64,000 nt of DNA, from assembly GCA_903919715.1 (NCBI GenBank), contig CAIXJC010000015.1, forward strand, positions 62,001-126,000, read 5' to 3'. A program made the position numbers and the translations under genes. Below are positions 27,371 through 35,871 of this stretch, piece by piece. Position 1 is the stretch's first letter; each line of letters begins with the position of its first letter. The notes under the pieces were generated by a model that made no database searches, was not told where the DNA came from, and saw nothing but the letters and a program-made list of their open reading frames with translations. Source of the stretch: an uncultured bacterium (lineage in GTDB: Bacteria > Planctomycetota > Phycisphaerae > Phycisphaerales > SM1A02).

Positions 27371-29199
27371 TGTTCACCTATGGCACGGTTATAGACGGTC
27401 ATAATCTGACTGCGAGTGATGAGTCCGATCGGTTTGCGTGATTCTGGATCAATGACAGGAAGCGCTTGTGTTTCATGTCTCCCAAATCGTTGGAGCGCCG
27501 TATCGAGTGTGTCGTCTGAATCGAGTGGCGCAAAGTCAGTTCTCTCGAGCTCTGCCACTGTTAAGAGGCGTAGTGCATCTCTGTAGACCAGAGCCGATCG
27601 GACGTCGCTGCCACAGACGAATCCGTGATATCGGCCTTGCTCATCGACGACCGAGAAATCATGCACTGCATGTCGTTCTCCCAGTTCAATCAGACTTTCA
27701 GCGGCATCGCTTGCGCGAACTGGGATTGACTGAAGTAAGGCAAGATCTCGAATCAGTGTGCTTCGCAGAATCGAATGGTTTGCGACCGATGTCAGTCGAA
27801 TGTTGAAAGCAGCGAGCTCTGCGGAGTAGATGCTATTGGGATAGACCAATCGTGCAGCGACAGTCGCGACGACAGCGGCAAGCAGAAGGGGCAGCAGAAT
27901 CGCATACGAATGTGTCAACTCATAGACCAAGAAAGCCCCAGCGAGCGGAGCATGCGCACCTGCTGCGACGAATGCACCCATCCCAACGAGAACGCCATGG
28001 GTTGGCGAGATGTCAGGAAGCGCAGGCACCAGCACGGTCAGCGCGCTGTATGCCGCACCTAAAAGTGCACCCAGAACAAGGCCAGGTGCGAACAATCCGC
28101 CAGCTCCTCCAGAGCCGAGCGTGCACGCAGTGGCGAATGCTTTGAGAAGCGCAAGCAGCGCGAGGGAACTAAACAGCACGAATGCGCTGGTTTCCGACCC
28201 CATCGGTTCGCGAAGGAGGCTTTCGATCAAGCTGTATCCATTGCCATAGAACGGTGGTAATGGATTCGTCGTTGATGTGATACCAGTCGTTGTCGATTGT
28301 TGTGGATTGAGGAGCGTCCAACACGTACCGCATGCGACGAGTAGCAGAGCGCCAATGATCGGTTTGGAAAGCGTTGGAATACGAAGTTGGTTGAACGAAC
28401 GATGCGCAGATTTCATCACGACGGCGAAACCTGCTGCGCAGAGTCCAGCGATGACGCCAAGGAGTGCGTATTGCGGAATCTGAGCCAAGAGCATCGGGGT
28501 CTGGTCGATGTGAATGAGACCAATTCCAAATATCGGGTCTGGAGATTGCAGGATCGATTGTGCTGTTGCTGCGGAGGTCACGGAAGCGATCACAACGGGA
28601 GTGAATGTTCGCGCCGTAAAATCTCGCAGGATGACTTCGAGCACAAAGAAGACGCCTGCCAAGGGAGCGTCGAAGACGGCAGCGAGTCCTGCAGCGGCTC
28701 CGCAGCCCAGAAGCGTTGTTCGTCGCCCTGCGTCTAGTTCAAGCCACGAGGCGAAGGACGAGCCGATGGCAGCGCCGATCGCAACGATCGGCCCTTCGGG
28801 ACCCGCAGATCCGCCAGAACTTATCGTTGCAGTCGATCCAAGCCACTGCCTTGGCGCAAGGCTCAACGGAAGGACCGATTTCTGGCGATGCACAGCGAGC
28901 ATGACCCGCGAAACACCGTGTCCCTTGAAGCCGCTGGGAAAGATTCGAAAAACGGTTATGGTCACCAACGCTCCAGCGATCGGCATGGCGATCGAGATCC
29001 AGAGTTGCGTGGGACCTTGTGATGCAAACTGCCCAAGCTGCCGCAGCAACCAATTCATCGTCCCAATGAAAACCAAAGCCATTGCTCCGACGGAAATCCC
29101 ACAAATTGCAGCAAGAATGAGCACATGCCAATCCTGTCCAAGCCGAAGTGCAGTTCCGGCTCGGCGGACAAAACTCTGAAATGTGTGTCTGGATGTCAT
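27367..29199 (-). CDS. CLC-family chloride channel/transporter with C-terminal CBS pair
   Basis: The 610-residue product is a CLC membrane domain (to about 450) plus two CBS domains (about 480-600). CLC motifs are seen: KGHGVSRVM (first), GSAGPEGPIVAIGAAIG (second, with the gating Glu), and GAGGLFAPGLVLGALLG (third, the G.FAP chloride-binding loop). After DAPLAGVFF the sequence is VLEVILRDF; the position of the proton glutamate in CLC-ec1 (second Glu of IIEEM) is Val here, as in CLC channels and some bacterial homologues. The CBS domains (DSDDTLDTALQRFGRHETQA and PIGLITRSQIMTV in the last) suggest regulation by adenine nucleotides. The gene overlaps rnpA. Confidence 0.9.
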   Translation of the reverse strand: MTSRHTFQSFVRRAGTALRLGQDWHVLILAAICGISVGAMALVFIGTMNWLLRQLGQFASQGPTQLWISIAMPIAGALVTITVFRIFPSGFKGHGVSRVMLAVHRQKSVLPLSLAPRQWLGSTATISSGGSAGPEGPIVAIGAAIGSSFASWLELDAGRRTTLLGCGAAAGLAAVFDAPLAGVFFVLEVILRDFTARTFTPVVIASVTSAATAQSILQSPDPIFGIGLIHIDQTPMLLAQIPQYALLGVIAGLCAAGFAVVMKSAHRSFNQLRIPTLSKPIIGALLLVACGTCWTLLNPQQSTTTGITSTTNPLPPFYGNGYSLIESLLREPMGSETSAFVLFSSLALLALLKAFATACTLGSGGAGGLFAPGLVLGALLGAAYSALTVLVPALPDISPTHGVLVGMGAFVAAGAHAPLAGAFLVYELTHSYAILLPLLLAAVVATVAARLVYPNSIYSAELAAFNIRLTSVANHSILRSTLIRDLALLQSIPVRASDAAESLIELGERHAVHDFSVVDEQGRYHGFVCGSDVRSALVYRDALRLLTVAELERTDFAPLDSDDTLDTALQRFGRHETQALPVIDPESRKPIGLITRSQIMTVYNRAIGEQ

Positions 29200-29215
29200 G
29201 GCTCGCGTTGCTGAC

Positions 29216-29244
29216 TTGCTTTGATCGTCGGGGAGCTCTATACT
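29216..29244 (+). promoter_or_regulatory. Sigma-70-type promoter of rpoZ
   Basis: The -35 hexamer TTGCTT (29216-29221) and -10 TATACT (29239-29244) are separated by 17 nt, the ideal distance. Transcription would start near 29251, leaving a leader of about 23 nt before the rpoZ ATG. Confidence 0.75.
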
Positions 29245-29259
29245 AATGGGCTACCCATT
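29245..29259. promoter_or_regulatory. Inverted repeat at the rpoZ transcription start
   Basis: AATGGG and CCCATT flank CTA directly after the -10 box. The repeat covers the expected start point and could be an operator or a leader hairpin next to the ribosome binding site (GGAG, 29261-29264). Confidence 0.45.
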
Positions 29260-29273
29260 TGGAGACACCCACG

Positions 29274-29501
29274 ATGAACGAAGCACTTAAAAGCGATGAT
29301 ATTGTTGAAAAAGTTGGCGGTCGTTTCAAGTTCACAGCGCTGATTCAGCGACGCATCGCAGAGCTCATCAATGGCGCACGTCCGCTTGTCGATCGTGATG
29401 GACGCAGCGACTTCGAAGTTGTTATCGAAGAAATTGCGACCGACAAGATCACGATTGACTGGGAAAAGTCTGGAATCGTGAAGTCGTATCCGACGAAATA
29501 A
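29274..29501 (+). CDS. rpoZ: RNA polymerase omega subunit
   Basis: Omega binds the C-terminal end of beta-prime and aids polymerase assembly. The 75-residue product reads DDIVEKVGGRFKFTALIQRR then IAELINGARPLVD, matching the omega helix in which a Val-Gly/Asn-Arg-Phe segment is followed by a helix ending in a basic residue and an Ala-Arg pair. The tail IVIEEIATDKI-like segment (VVIEEIATDKITIDW) is seen in planctomycete forms. The ATG at 29274 has GGAG 9 nt upstream; a TTG at 29259 is also open but lies in the inverted repeat. Its own promoter is clear. It stands alone, with no gmk or spoT neighbour. Confidence 0.8.
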   Translation: MNEALKSDDIVEKVGGRFKFTALIQRRIAELINGARPLVDRDGRSDFEVVIEEIATDKITIDWEKSGIVKSYPTK

Positions 29502-29633
29502 GTCGGGGTAGTCTTGCTGAAAAGCAACATTCTGGACTCTCATGCTGAACTCTTTGGGCGACTCTAGGTTGCTAGGGCATATGGAAGAATATTCCAGACG
29601 AACTGGGGTCCTATTTAATTCCATCCATAATGA

Positions 29634-29663
29634 TTGGACAGGCTGACGATTCACGGCGATACT
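29634..29663 (+). promoter_or_regulatory. Promoter of tRNA-Ser(CGA)
   Basis: TTGGAC (29634-29639) and GATACT (29658-29663) are 18 nt apart. The predicted start near 29670 is 5 nt before the mature tRNA 5' end. Confidence 0.55.
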
Positions 29664-29674
29664 TGTAGTGACCT

Positions 29675-29762
29675 GGAGAGGTGTCCGAGCGGTTGAAGGA
29701 GCCAGTCTCGAAAACTGGTGTGGGCCTCGTGCTCACCGTGAGTTCGAATCTCACCCTCTCCG
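29675..29762 (+). tRNA. tRNA-Ser (anticodon CGA)
   Basis: The 88-nt cloverleaf has a 7-bp acceptor stem GGAGAGG/CCTCTCC, the D-arm AGCGGTTGAA, anticodon stem CCAGT/ACTGG with loop CTCGAAA (anticodon CGA at 29709-29711), a long variable arm typical of tRNA-Ser, and T-arm GTGAG-TTCGAAT-CTCAC. The discriminator base is G. CCA is not encoded. It reads UCG codons. Confidence 0.97.
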
Positions 29763-29769
29763 TTTTTTT
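29763..29769 (+). terminator. T run after tRNA-Ser(CGA)
   Basis: Seven T residues follow the tRNA directly. The tRNA acceptor and T stems could act as the hairpin, giving a simple factor-independent stop. Confidence 0.4.
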
Positions 29770-29790
29770 ATTTCCGCCGGACGCGGATTT

Positions 29791-30672
29791 TTATCCGTTG
29801 GTTCGAGTGCGTTCACCTGCGACGAGCGCATCAGATGATTTGACCCATCCCGACTGACCATCGTTTAGTCGGATTCGATACCAACCTGGGCGCATTTCAA
29901 TCATGGTGAATTCCGCTCCGCGTGACAGGGTCTCTGTGAATGCTGGTGCAAATCCATCGCCATTTCCTTTGCGCACGACCACTTGATCATTCACAAGCAC
30001 GCCGGGTGGATTGAGCTCTCGACGAAGTGTGTCGACTCCAACCGTGATGGAGAGAACGAGGCAGACTGCAGATGAAGTGATGAGCAGGATTCGCCATGGC
30101 ACACGGGGAATCCATCCACAAAGAATTCCAGCGGCGACGATTGCCCAGATGATCGTCCATGAGATCGATGCCGCAAAAACTCGCGTCGGATAGCCGACCC
30201 ATTTCCAAAATGCGGCGACTCGATCAAGCGGTTGGATTTCAGTCGAGGTTGTTCCATGAGCCGCAACCAACGATCTTGCGTGAGCCAGATTGACTGCGAT
30301 GCGCACATCTCCTGGCGAGAGCCGTTGCGCTTCGAGATATGCGCCGATGGCTTGACCTACATCGTCGGATTGCACAAGGGCATTTCCAAGATTGAAATAG
30401 AGGTCGCTGTTGGAGATTCCACTCTCGACGACGAGCTGGTATTTGGCTGCCGATTCGCGGAAGAGTTCGCGAGCTTTTTCAGAATCAGTTACTACCAACT
30501 CCATTGCTGCGTCGAATTTGCTTTGCGCTTCCGTCGCAATCGCCAGATTTGTTGCAGAGTCCACGTGTGGTTTCGACAGAACTTGGGCAGGCGCCATTGC
30601 CGTGATAGCCAACGCCAACATTGTGCAGACGAGCAAACTGCCAGCCGACATGCGAATTCTCGGTGATGTCAT
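29791..30672 (-). CDS. BatE-like TPR and SH3 domain protein
   Basis: This is the last gene of the Bat cluster. The 293-residue product has an N-terminal signal or anchor segment (AGSLLVCTMLALAITAMAPA), two to three TPR repeats (about 40-140; SDLYFNLGNALVQSDDVGQA then IGAYLEAQRLSPGD), two membrane segments near 160-205, and a bacterial SH3 domain at the C-terminus (NDQVVVRKGNGDG, RGAEFTMIEMRPGWYRIRL, GQSGWV). This is the BatE layout. The ATG at 30672 overlaps the batD stop (ATGA). The protein probably sits in the inner membrane with its SH3 domain in the periplasm. Confidence 0.8.
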   Translation of the reverse strand: MTSPRIRMSAGSLLVCTMLALAITAMAPAQVLSKPHVDSATNLAIATEAQSKFDAAMELVVTDSEKARELFRESAAKYQLVVESGISNSDLYFNLGNALVQSDDVGQAIGAYLEAQRLSPGDVRIAVNLAHARSLVAAHGTTSTEIQPLDRVAAFWKWVGYPTRVFAASISWTIIWAIVAAGILCGWIPRVPWRILLITSSAVCLVLSITVGVDTLRRELNPPGVLVNDQVVVRKGNGDGFAPAFTETLSRGAEFTMIEMRPGWYRIRLNDGQSGWVKSSDALVAGERTRTNG

Positions 30673-32510
30673 GATCGCTTTCCCTCGTGTACAGAGCGTG
30701 CCTTGCGCCAATCAAGTTTTTCAAGCCCTTGTATGCATGCCTTGGCCTCGCTGACCGATTCCTGCGATAAATCCGCGCTGTGAGCCGCCGCAAATCGAGA
30801 TCGTTCGCATTGTGCGAGGAGGCGGTCGACTCTTTCAAGCAAATCACTTGGAGCGTTCGCATCAACGAGGGAATCGTGCGCTTCCACACGGGTCACCGTT
30901 CCGCTCGGCTGATTGATCCGGTCGGCGATGTATCCCACGATCGCCGCAGCAGCGTCGCCACTGGCAAGGCGTCGGCTTGCCGCACTGCGTGCGCCTTGTT
31001 CTCGTGCGAAAGCAGTGTCACCGCTGAGGCGATCGCGTCGCCTTTGTACAAACAAGATCGCGGCGCAAGCGAGCGGTGGAATCACAAGCATGACAATTCC
31101 TATAGCCATGCCGATACCACGGGATTGATCTTGAACCATCTCAAATGTCGGCGCAACATTCGCCGTCAGCCCACCCTCGGCGGCGGTGAGTTGTTTGGGA
31201 GGAGTCATCGCTTGAGAAGATCCACCCAAAATGGCATCCGTCGCAATGTGTTCCGATGCGACAACTGAGAGAGCGATTGGTTGTGTCTTCGCACTTCGAT
31301 ATGAACCAGTCGTGGTGTCGAACCATGAAAATTCGATTGGTGGAATCTGTTCGATGCCAGCATGCGTTGGGCGAAGAGTTTGGGTAAAGGTCTTTGTATT
31401 CCCTTGAACAGATCCAGCCAACGGCGCAGTCGGCATTCGGAAGTCTGATTGAATAGCAGGAATTTCCAGTTGGGGCGGTTGAACCGTGTCGAGATGTTGA
31501 GTCCCTGACAGGTCGGTCACGGTCAGCGTCAGAGTGATTGGATCTCCGACCGCAACTCTCACAGGCTTTGCGGAAGCAGACAATCCAAATGAACCCACTG
31601 CCCCCTGAAATGAAGCAGGTTGTCCAGCCGTCGGTAGCGGCAATACATCGATATCCACAGCAGAAGCAGTGGTGCTGATCGGCTTTGTTGCCGAGACCGA
31701 CAACTCGTTGCGCCCGAAGAAGTCCCGAGTTGAACTCAGGCGAGCCGGATAATTCCACGCAATACGAATATCGCTGAAGTCTGGGACACCGCTGGTTGAT
31801 GGAATGATTTGCGTCGAAACTTCATAGACCAAATACGCATGTCCATCGACTAATTCTTCTTGCCCGATTGGGCGTTGATTGCTCTGCGCGAGTTCGCGAA
31901 ACTTCTTTGAGAATGGTCCAAATTCAGATCGTTCTGGATTGATGAACTGCCACATATCTGCTTCGCCTAGCGTTACCTTGTGCTCGGGGCTCTGAAACGG
32001 CTTGACCAGAATCCGCAGGGTCACATCAAGTGATTGCCCGACCCAGACTTTCTTTGGATTGCCGATGACTTGGGCAGTGAGTAGATCGCCAGTTGTTGAG
32101 ACCGCCGAGGAAATTGAAGTAGGTTTGCTCGAGTATTGCACCCCGTCAACAACGATCGTGATCGGCGGAATAGTAAAGACTCCAACAACTGAAGGAGTGA
32201 TCATCACGGCGATCGTGGTCGTGTTGTTGCGAGTGACATTGCCATTGACGATCTGCATCGAATTCATCGTTTGGCGACCTGGTTGCACCTCGATGTCCAG
32301 CCCGGCTACTTGTGGAAGAATCGGATCGCCGATGTCATTGCCCCCACGCACGACGATCTTGAGAGTCGATGGACTGCCGATCCATGTTTCGCGCGGGGCG
32401 AGCGAAAATTCGACATCTGCGGCGATCGCATCGGCGCAGAAGAACAGCACCCCGAGGAAAAGCGCAACGAGTTGCTGGAGTTTCGAAGAACGAGTGATTG
32501 CCATTTTCAT
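30669..32510 (-). CDS. BatD-like protein
   Basis: The 613-residue product has an N-terminal signal segment (LVALFLGVLFFCADAIAA), several Ig-like beta-rich domains typical of BatD (oxygen tolerance domain; EFSLAPRETWIGSPSTLKIV, GNPKKVWVGQSLDVTLRILV, KPVRVAVGDPITLTLTVTDL), and a C-terminal membrane segment near 470-490 followed by a basic cytoplasmic tail and a helical region. BatD proteins are periplasmic partners of BatA/BatB in a membrane complex linked to aerotolerance in Bacteroides and to envelope stress elsewhere. It lies 15 nt after batC and overlaps batE. Confidence 0.85.
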   Translation of the reverse strand: MKMAITRSSKLQQLVALFLGVLFFCADAIAADVEFSLAPRETWIGSPSTLKIVVRGGNDIGDPILPQVAGLDIEVQPGRQTMNSMQIVNGNVTRNNTTTIAVMITPSVVGVFTIPPITIVVDGVQYSSKPTSISSAVSTTGDLLTAQVIGNPKKVWVGQSLDVTLRILVKPFQSPEHKVTLGEADMWQFINPERSEFGPFSKKFRELAQSNQRPIGQEELVDGHAYLVYEVSTQIIPSTSGVPDFSDIRIAWNYPARLSSTRDFFGRNELSVSATKPISTTASAVDIDVLPLPTAGQPASFQGAVGSFGLSASAKPVRVAVGDPITLTLTVTDLSGTQHLDTVQPPQLEIPAIQSDFRMPTAPLAGSVQGNTKTFTQTLRPTHAGIEQIPPIEFSWFDTTTGSYRSAKTQPIALSVVASEHIATDAILGGSSQAMTPPKQLTAAEGGLTANVAPTFEMVQDQSRGIGMAIGIVMLVIPPLACAAILFVQRRRDRLSGDTAFAREQGARSAASRRLASGDAAAAIVGYIADRINQPSGTVTRVEAHDSLVDANAPSDLLERVDRLLAQCERSRFAAAHSADLSQESVSEAKACIQGLEKLDWRKARSVHEGKRS

Positions 32511-32525
32511 CAGGAATCTTTCTTT

Positions 32526-33704
32526 CTACCAGTCTTTGCTCGCAGGGGTACGCCTTGCTGGTTGTGCGAGTTCCTTCGCTTCCTTGACTTCTTTGCGTGC
32601 TTTTTCGCGGTCGCGAACTGCTTGCAATAGGCGTTCTGCATCTTGCTTGGTCAGTGGAGCGTCTTTGACAGGATCTCCAGCTTGAGGCTGTTTTTCAGCT
32701 TGAGGCTGTTTTTCAGCTTGAGGCTGTTTTTCAGCTTGAGGCTGTTTGTCTTGCGTTTGGTCAGGCTTCTCGGATTGACCTTGCTCCTTCGGAGATTTTT
32801 CCTTGCCGTCTTTCGTTTCGTCGGGCTTTGATTCACTTGGTTTCTTCTCGTCTTTCTTCTCGCCTTTCTTGTCATTCTTCTCGTCATCCTTCGGTTGACC
32901 CTCTTTTGACTGATCGTCCTTCGGTTTGCCTTGTTCGTTCTTCTTATCGTCTTGTTTTTGATCCTTCTTCTGATCTTGTTTCTGATCTTGATTCTGATCT
33001 TGTTTTTGATCCTGATCTTGCTTCTTGTCTTGGTCCTTTTTCTCTTCTTCCTTTTTCTGCTCGTCCTGTTTTTTCTTCATCTCCTCGAGATTCTTAAGCA
33101 GTCGCGCCGCAGTTTCCGCATTGACACGCGCATCGACATCGAGCTGATCTGCCGATGCGGCATCCTTGAAATGAGTGAATGCAGAAGTGACCGCCTCGAT
33201 CGCAGGCTTCAAATCCGCCTGCGGACTCACTGGCGCACTCTCGCCTGCCGTTCCCTTCGGTTGGTCGGCGCCAATCTGCTTCAGTGCATCGGCATAGACC
33301 GCATTGCCTTGGTTGAACATTGCATTTGCCGCCAATTCTGCGTCTCCAATTTGCGCCGCAGCTGCGAATGATTCGGATGCTCCCTTTAAATTTCCACCTT
33401 TGTATTGCGCGACCCCTCGATTGAAACGTGCGCGCGAGTTCGATGGATCGGCAGTAATTGCCTGGGCGTATGCCTTTTCAGCAGCGGCGAAGTCGCCAGC
33501 ATCCATTGCGATGCGTGCTTCACCGACGGCTGTACGAAAAGCCGCGAGATCAGCAGGCTTACGAGGCTCAATTACGGTCTTTGGATTCTTTGCGGCAACT
33601 GGAGTCGGACTCGTTGTGGTTGCGGGCGATTGTCCACTCGCACTCAGAGGAAGCAATGCAGCAACGAAGAGAGTCGCGATCAAGGGACAAGTACGTTGAT
33701 TCAT
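32526..33704 (-). CDS. BatC-like TPR protein with a Lys/Gln/Asp-rich region
   Basis: The 392-residue product has a signal peptide (PLIATLFVAALLPLSASGQ), TPR repeats near 55-145 (AGDFAAAEKAYAQAITADPS and ARFNRGVAQYKGGNLKGA), then about 150 residues made mainly of Lys, Gln, Asp and Glu, ending in four copies of the hexapeptide EKQPQA. The last part is helical and basic. BatC is normally a short TPR protein; the charged region is a strong extension, probably disordered or coiled. The ATG at 33704 overlaps the batB stop (ATGA). An in-frame start at 33788 exists but lies inside batB. Confidence 0.8.
   Translation of the reverse strand: MNQRTCPLIATLFVAALLPLSASGQSPATTTSPTPVAAKNPKTVIEPRKPADLAAFRTAVGEARIAMDAGDFAAAEKAYAQAITADPSNSRARFNRGVAQYKGGNLKGASESFAAAAQIGDAELAANAMFNQGNAVYADALKQIGADQPKGTAGESAPVSPQADLKPAIEAVTSAFTHFKDAASADQLDVDARVNAETAARLLKNLEEMKKKQDEQKKEEEKKDQDKKQDQDQKQDQNQDQKQDQKKDQKQDDKKNEQGKPKDDQSKEGQPKDDEKNDKKGEKKDEKKPSESKPDETKDGKEKSPKEQGQSEKPDQTQDKQPQAEKQPQAEKQPQAEKQPQAGDPVKDAPLTKQDAERLLQAVRDREKARKEVKEAKELAQPARRTPASKDW
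32678..32749 (-). repeat. 18-bp tandem repeats in batC
   Basis: Four copies of CAGCTTGAGGCTGTTTTT (plus-strand reading), the last diverging at its end, encode EKQPQA repeats. Near identity of the units implies recent slippage or duplication, so copy number may vary between strains. Confidence 0.85.
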
Positions 33705-34777
33705 GCGCCACCTCGTTGCACTGAGATCAGAGTCGCAGCTGGGACCTGCGAACGCTTTGAGAGTGACTTTCGATCTGGAATCATGCACTCAAGCAGTAAG
33801 AGTACGAAGGCAATTCCTGCTGGCCACTGAAAACGAGGGATCGCACGCGCAATGGTAGAGGTTTCGAATTCGCCGCGCTCTAGATCGGCAAATGACCTTT
33901 GGAGAATCTCTCCCAGATCGACTTGCGCTGTGCCCGCTGGCACGAAGAGTCCACCAGCGCTTTGGGCGACCTCTCGCAGTGTGTTTGGATCCATACGAGA
34001 CCAAACTTCTTGTCCGTCATGGACGAGCCATGTTCTCTGTCCATCCTTGTCGACTGGGATACGACCGCCGTCGCGTGAATCGCCAAGTCCAACTGTCACA
34101 ATTCGAATGCGTTGCTTCTCATAAATTTCTTTCGCAGCAGCGACAGGATCACTACCCATGTCCTCGCCATCAGTGAGTACCACGATCGCTCGACCTGCCG
34201 TCGCATCGCTCGAAAAACTCTCGGCAGCCACGCGGATCGCATCGCCGAGCATCGATCCACCGCGAGCTGCATCCTTTGGTTCCAGATCATCCACGCTGCT
34301 CATCAAGGCTCCGTAATTTAACGTCAGTGGAGTTCGCATCGCTGCGACTCCGGCAAAATCGACAAGCCCAACTCGATCGCCTGCCATTTGTCGAACAGCA
34401 TCGTCGATGAACGATTTCGCGCGGCCAAGACGGTTGGGTGTCGCATCTTCTGCCAACATGGAGCGACTGACGTCAACAACAAACATCACATCGGCACCGC
34501 GCCGCTTGATTTCCTCTGTTTGAGTTCCCCATCTCGGATCGGTCATCGCAGTCACGAGCGCGATCATTGCAAGAATCAGAAGTGAATGTCGTATTGCGGG
34601 ACGCCAGATAGAAAACCCAGGAGCGATCTTTCCGAGCAGTTTCGCATCGATCATCGCTCGCATGGCACGTCGACGCCATGCGATTGCCATCGAAGCAATA
34701 ACTGCCAGTGCAGCCACAAGCCACAACCAATTCAGGGCTGAAAGGTTATTGAATTCGATTCCCATAAGCGTGCTCAA
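33701..34777 (-). CDS. BatB-like VWA domain protein
   Basis: The 358-residue product has membrane segments near 12-30 and 55-75, a von Willebrand A domain (about 90-300) with the MIDAS sequence VDVSRSMLAED and later DFAGVAAMRTPLT and VVLTDGEDMGSDP, and a C-terminal membrane segment (PAGIAFVLLLLECMI). This is the BatB layout. Metal bound at the MIDAS site usually mediates partner contacts. The start is TTG at 34777, giving a TTGA overlap with batA; an in-frame ATG lies at 34765. Confidence 0.9.
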   Translation of the reverse strand: MSTLMGIEFNNLSALNWLWLVAALAVIASMAIAWRRRAMRAMIDAKLLGKIAPGFSIWRPAIRHSLLILAMIALVTAMTDPRWGTQTEEIKRRGADVMFVVDVSRSMLAEDATPNRLGRAKSFIDDAVRQMAGDRVGLVDFAGVAAMRTPLTLNYGALMSSVDDLEPKDAARGGSMLGDAIRVAAESFSSDATAGRAIVVLTDGEDMGSDPVAAAKEIYEKQRIRIVTVGLGDSRDGGRIPVDKDGQRTWLVHDGQEVWSRMDPNTLREVAQSAGGLFVPAGTAQVDLGEILQRSFADLERGEFETSTIARAIPRFQWPAGIAFVLLLLECMIPDRKSLSKRSQVPAATLISVQRGGA

Positions 34778-35871
34778 TTGACGCTCCGAAAGCGCGTAGT
34801 CGCAAGAAGTAGTTCAGCGCACAACAACAGAAGGACGCCTCCCAGGAGTGGGGGAATTCCAAAGCCAGCGAATCGAAATGACTGCACCGCTAGATCTGTG
34901 TAGTGCATCGACTGTCTCTGTTCTGTTTTAGTTTTCTCCATCTTGTCGATTTGGTCATAAATGGCGCGGAGGCTGTTCGTGTCGGTCGCGCGAAAATATT
35001 CGCCCCCAGTCCTCTTCGCCAGATCCTTCAGTAGTTCTTCGTCAATTGTCACTGGAATGTTGCGGATCATCTGCCGGCCGAACGGATCTGTTCCAACGGG
35101 GAAAGGTGCAGTTCCACGTGTACCAACGCCGATGGCATAAATCTTGATTCCATATGTTGCGGCGAGATCTGCGGCGACCCGTGGATCGATGTCGCCAGCG
35201 TTGTTTTCGCCGTCGGTCAACAGAATGATCGCTGCGCTTTGAATCGGTTGCCGACCCTTGTCAATCGGAGCATTCTTCATTGCATCACGCAGACGATCGA
35301 CACCCAGAGCCACCGCCTCGCCAATGGCAGTGCCGTCTTCGGATTGATCCTTGGCTGGTTGGATCTTGTTGAGGACATCCACGGCATAGCCATGATCGAG
35401 CGTCAAGGGCGACAAGCTGTCTGCATATCGCGCAAAGGTAATGAGCCCAACGAGGTCATCTGGTCTTCCAATGAGCCCTTGCCCACCTTGAATGAATGCG
35501 CTGGCAACATTCTTGACCGCAGCGAGCCGATCTGATTGTGCGCCATCTAATTGGAAGTCAAGTGCCCGCATTGATCCCGATCGATCAACCAAAAATTGCA
35601 GGGCCGCACCTTCGACGAAAACTTTTGTCTGCTGATTCGCAATCACTGGACGAGCGAGGCAGAGTGCTAGGAGTGCGATCGCAGCACCACGAAAGACAGG
35701 AACAAGCCAGCGAAGTCGAGCTGCGAATGAAGTTCCCGCCGCTGACACGATTGCGGTTGATGAGTATCCAATTCTGACGCGCCTTCGAGGGGAGAGAAAA
35801 CGCCAGGCCGCAAGTGGTGCGAGCAGTACCAAGGGCAAGAACCACGATGCGAGAAGATCAAATGAAGTCAC
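34774..35871 (-). CDS. BatA-like VWA domain protein
   Basis: The 365-residue product has the same layout as BatB: N-terminal membrane segments (LASWFLPLVLLAPLAAW, FRGAAIALLALCLARPV), a VWA domain with MIDAS FLVDRSGSMRALDF and LLTDGENNAGDIDP, and a C-terminal membrane segment (GGVLLLLCAELLLA). It starts at a GTG overlapping the upstream stop (GTGA) and ends in a TTGA overlap with batB. The two VWA proteins probably form a pair in the membrane, regulated by the MoxR ATPase encoded upstream. Confidence 0.9.
   Translation of the reverse strand: MTSFDLLASWFLPLVLLAPLAAWRFLSPRRRVRIGYSSTAIVSAAGTSFAARLRWLVPVFRGAAIALLALCLARPVIANQQTKVFVEGAALQFLVDRSGSMRALDFQLDGAQSDRLAAVKNVASAFIQGGQGLIGRPDDLVGLITFARYADSLSPLTLDHGYAVDVLNKIQPAKDQSEDGTAIGEAVALGVDRLRDAMKNAPIDKGRQPIQSAAIILLTDGENNAGDIDPRVAADLAATYGIKIYAIGVGTRGTAPFPVGTDPFGRQMIRNIPVTIDEELLKDLAKRTGGEYFRATDTNSLRAIYDQIDKMEKTKTEQRQSMHYTDLAVQSFRFAGFGIPPLLGGVLLLLCAELLLATTRFRSVN

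Noticed and set aside
29238-29654. Minus-strand frame of 138 codons opposite rpoZ
   Set aside because: rpoZ has a promoter, a ribosome binding site and family sequence on the other strand; this frame has none of these.
32643-33371. Plus-strand frames rich in Leu/Phe/Ser opposite batC
   Set aside because: They arise from the antisense of the Lys/Gln/Asp-rich repeats and resemble membrane proteins only by composition.
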